Shown piece after piece: positions 14,766-14,857 of a stretch of DNA of 14,857 bases. Within the stretch, counting starts at the first letter, position 1; every line of letters begins with the position of its first letter. The translations under genes and the position numbers were made by a program. Where the stretch lies: positions 1-14,857 of the forward strand of contig DAOUUT010000059.1 in NCBI GenBank assembly GCA_030668025.1. The letters are read 5' to 3'. This DNA is from Promethearchaeota archaeon. GTDB taxonomy: Archaea; Asgardarchaeota; Lokiarchaeia; Sigynarchaeales; SOKP01. The notes beneath the pieces are model-generated. The model saw nothing but the letters and a program-made list of their open reading frames with translations. It did not search any database and had not been told where the DNA came from.

Positions 14766-14857
14766 ATGGAAAAATTAACTAAAAGAATTGTAGCAATAGT
14801 TCTCATAGCCGTAATTGGTATCGGTGTTGGAGTTACTGTAGTGATATTGGTTTCTCC
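14766..14857 (+). CDS. Start of a membrane-anchored protein, probably the ABC transporter substrate-binding protein (cut by window edge)
   Basis: Only the first 30 codons are in the window. The product begins with a short basic stretch (MEKLTKR) followed by one long hydrophobic helix (IVAIVLIAVIGIGVGVTVVILV), which is a signal anchor typical of archaeal surface-exposed lipoprotein-like or tethered proteins. Its position next to a livHMGF block that lacks a substrate-binding protein makes it the best candidate for that component. The visible part has no ligand-binding domain, so the assignment rests on context. The ATG has GTGAT about 9 bases upstream (14755-14759), a possible ribosome-binding site. 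Confidence 0.5.
   Translation, partial: MEKLTKRIVAIVLIAVIGIGVGVTVVILVS

Overview
The window is visibly AT-rich and looks archaeal. Several genes have Shine-Dalgarno-like leaders (for example GGGTGAT before the HEAT-repeat gene and GAGGAG before the DUF3795 gene), others have none, TTG and GTG starts are used, and TATA-like boxes lie upstream of isolated genes. The gene content (a Liv-type transporter with an acyl-CoA ligase, a HEAT-repeat protein, an isoprenylcysteine methyltransferase-like enzyme, small two-TM proteins) would fit a Lokiarchaeia-type Asgard archaeon. That placement is inferred from protein style, not from a marker gene.

Left part (1-3450): minus-strand genes. The window opens inside an RNase J-like metallo-beta-lactamase protein. 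A 737-base gap follows, holding an inverted-repeat structure that may be an RNA. Then come a two-TM protein of unknown role, an ICMT/PEMT-like membrane methyltransferase, and a small soluble protein with a GGGIIG loop.

Middle part (3600-7270): mostly plus-strand accessory DNA. It has an alpha/alpha-toroid protein of the kind often misnamed NifH, a Cys-rich DUF3795 protein, and two small proteins too short for routine gene callers (40 aa on plus, 51 aa on minus). Two remnants of a UvrA gene follow: the second zinc finger at 5484-5756 and the Walker B region near 6770-6922. Between them sits an intact-looking membrane-anchored gene with its own palindrome-rich promoter. An unrecognised 114-aa frame ends this stretch.

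Right part (7272-14857): a minus-strand block that begins with a free-standing HD-domain hydrolase. Next to it is a likely operon, read from right to left: livH, livM, livG, livF, a HEAT-repeat protein and a fatty-acid/aromatic-acid type CoA ligase. Divergent from it, at the right edge, starts a membrane-anchored protein that is probably the matching substrate-binding protein. Together they suggest uptake of an organic acid or amino acid by a HAAT-family ABC transporter, with cytoplasmic CoA activation of the imported (or a derived) acid. The substrate cannot be read from the sequence.
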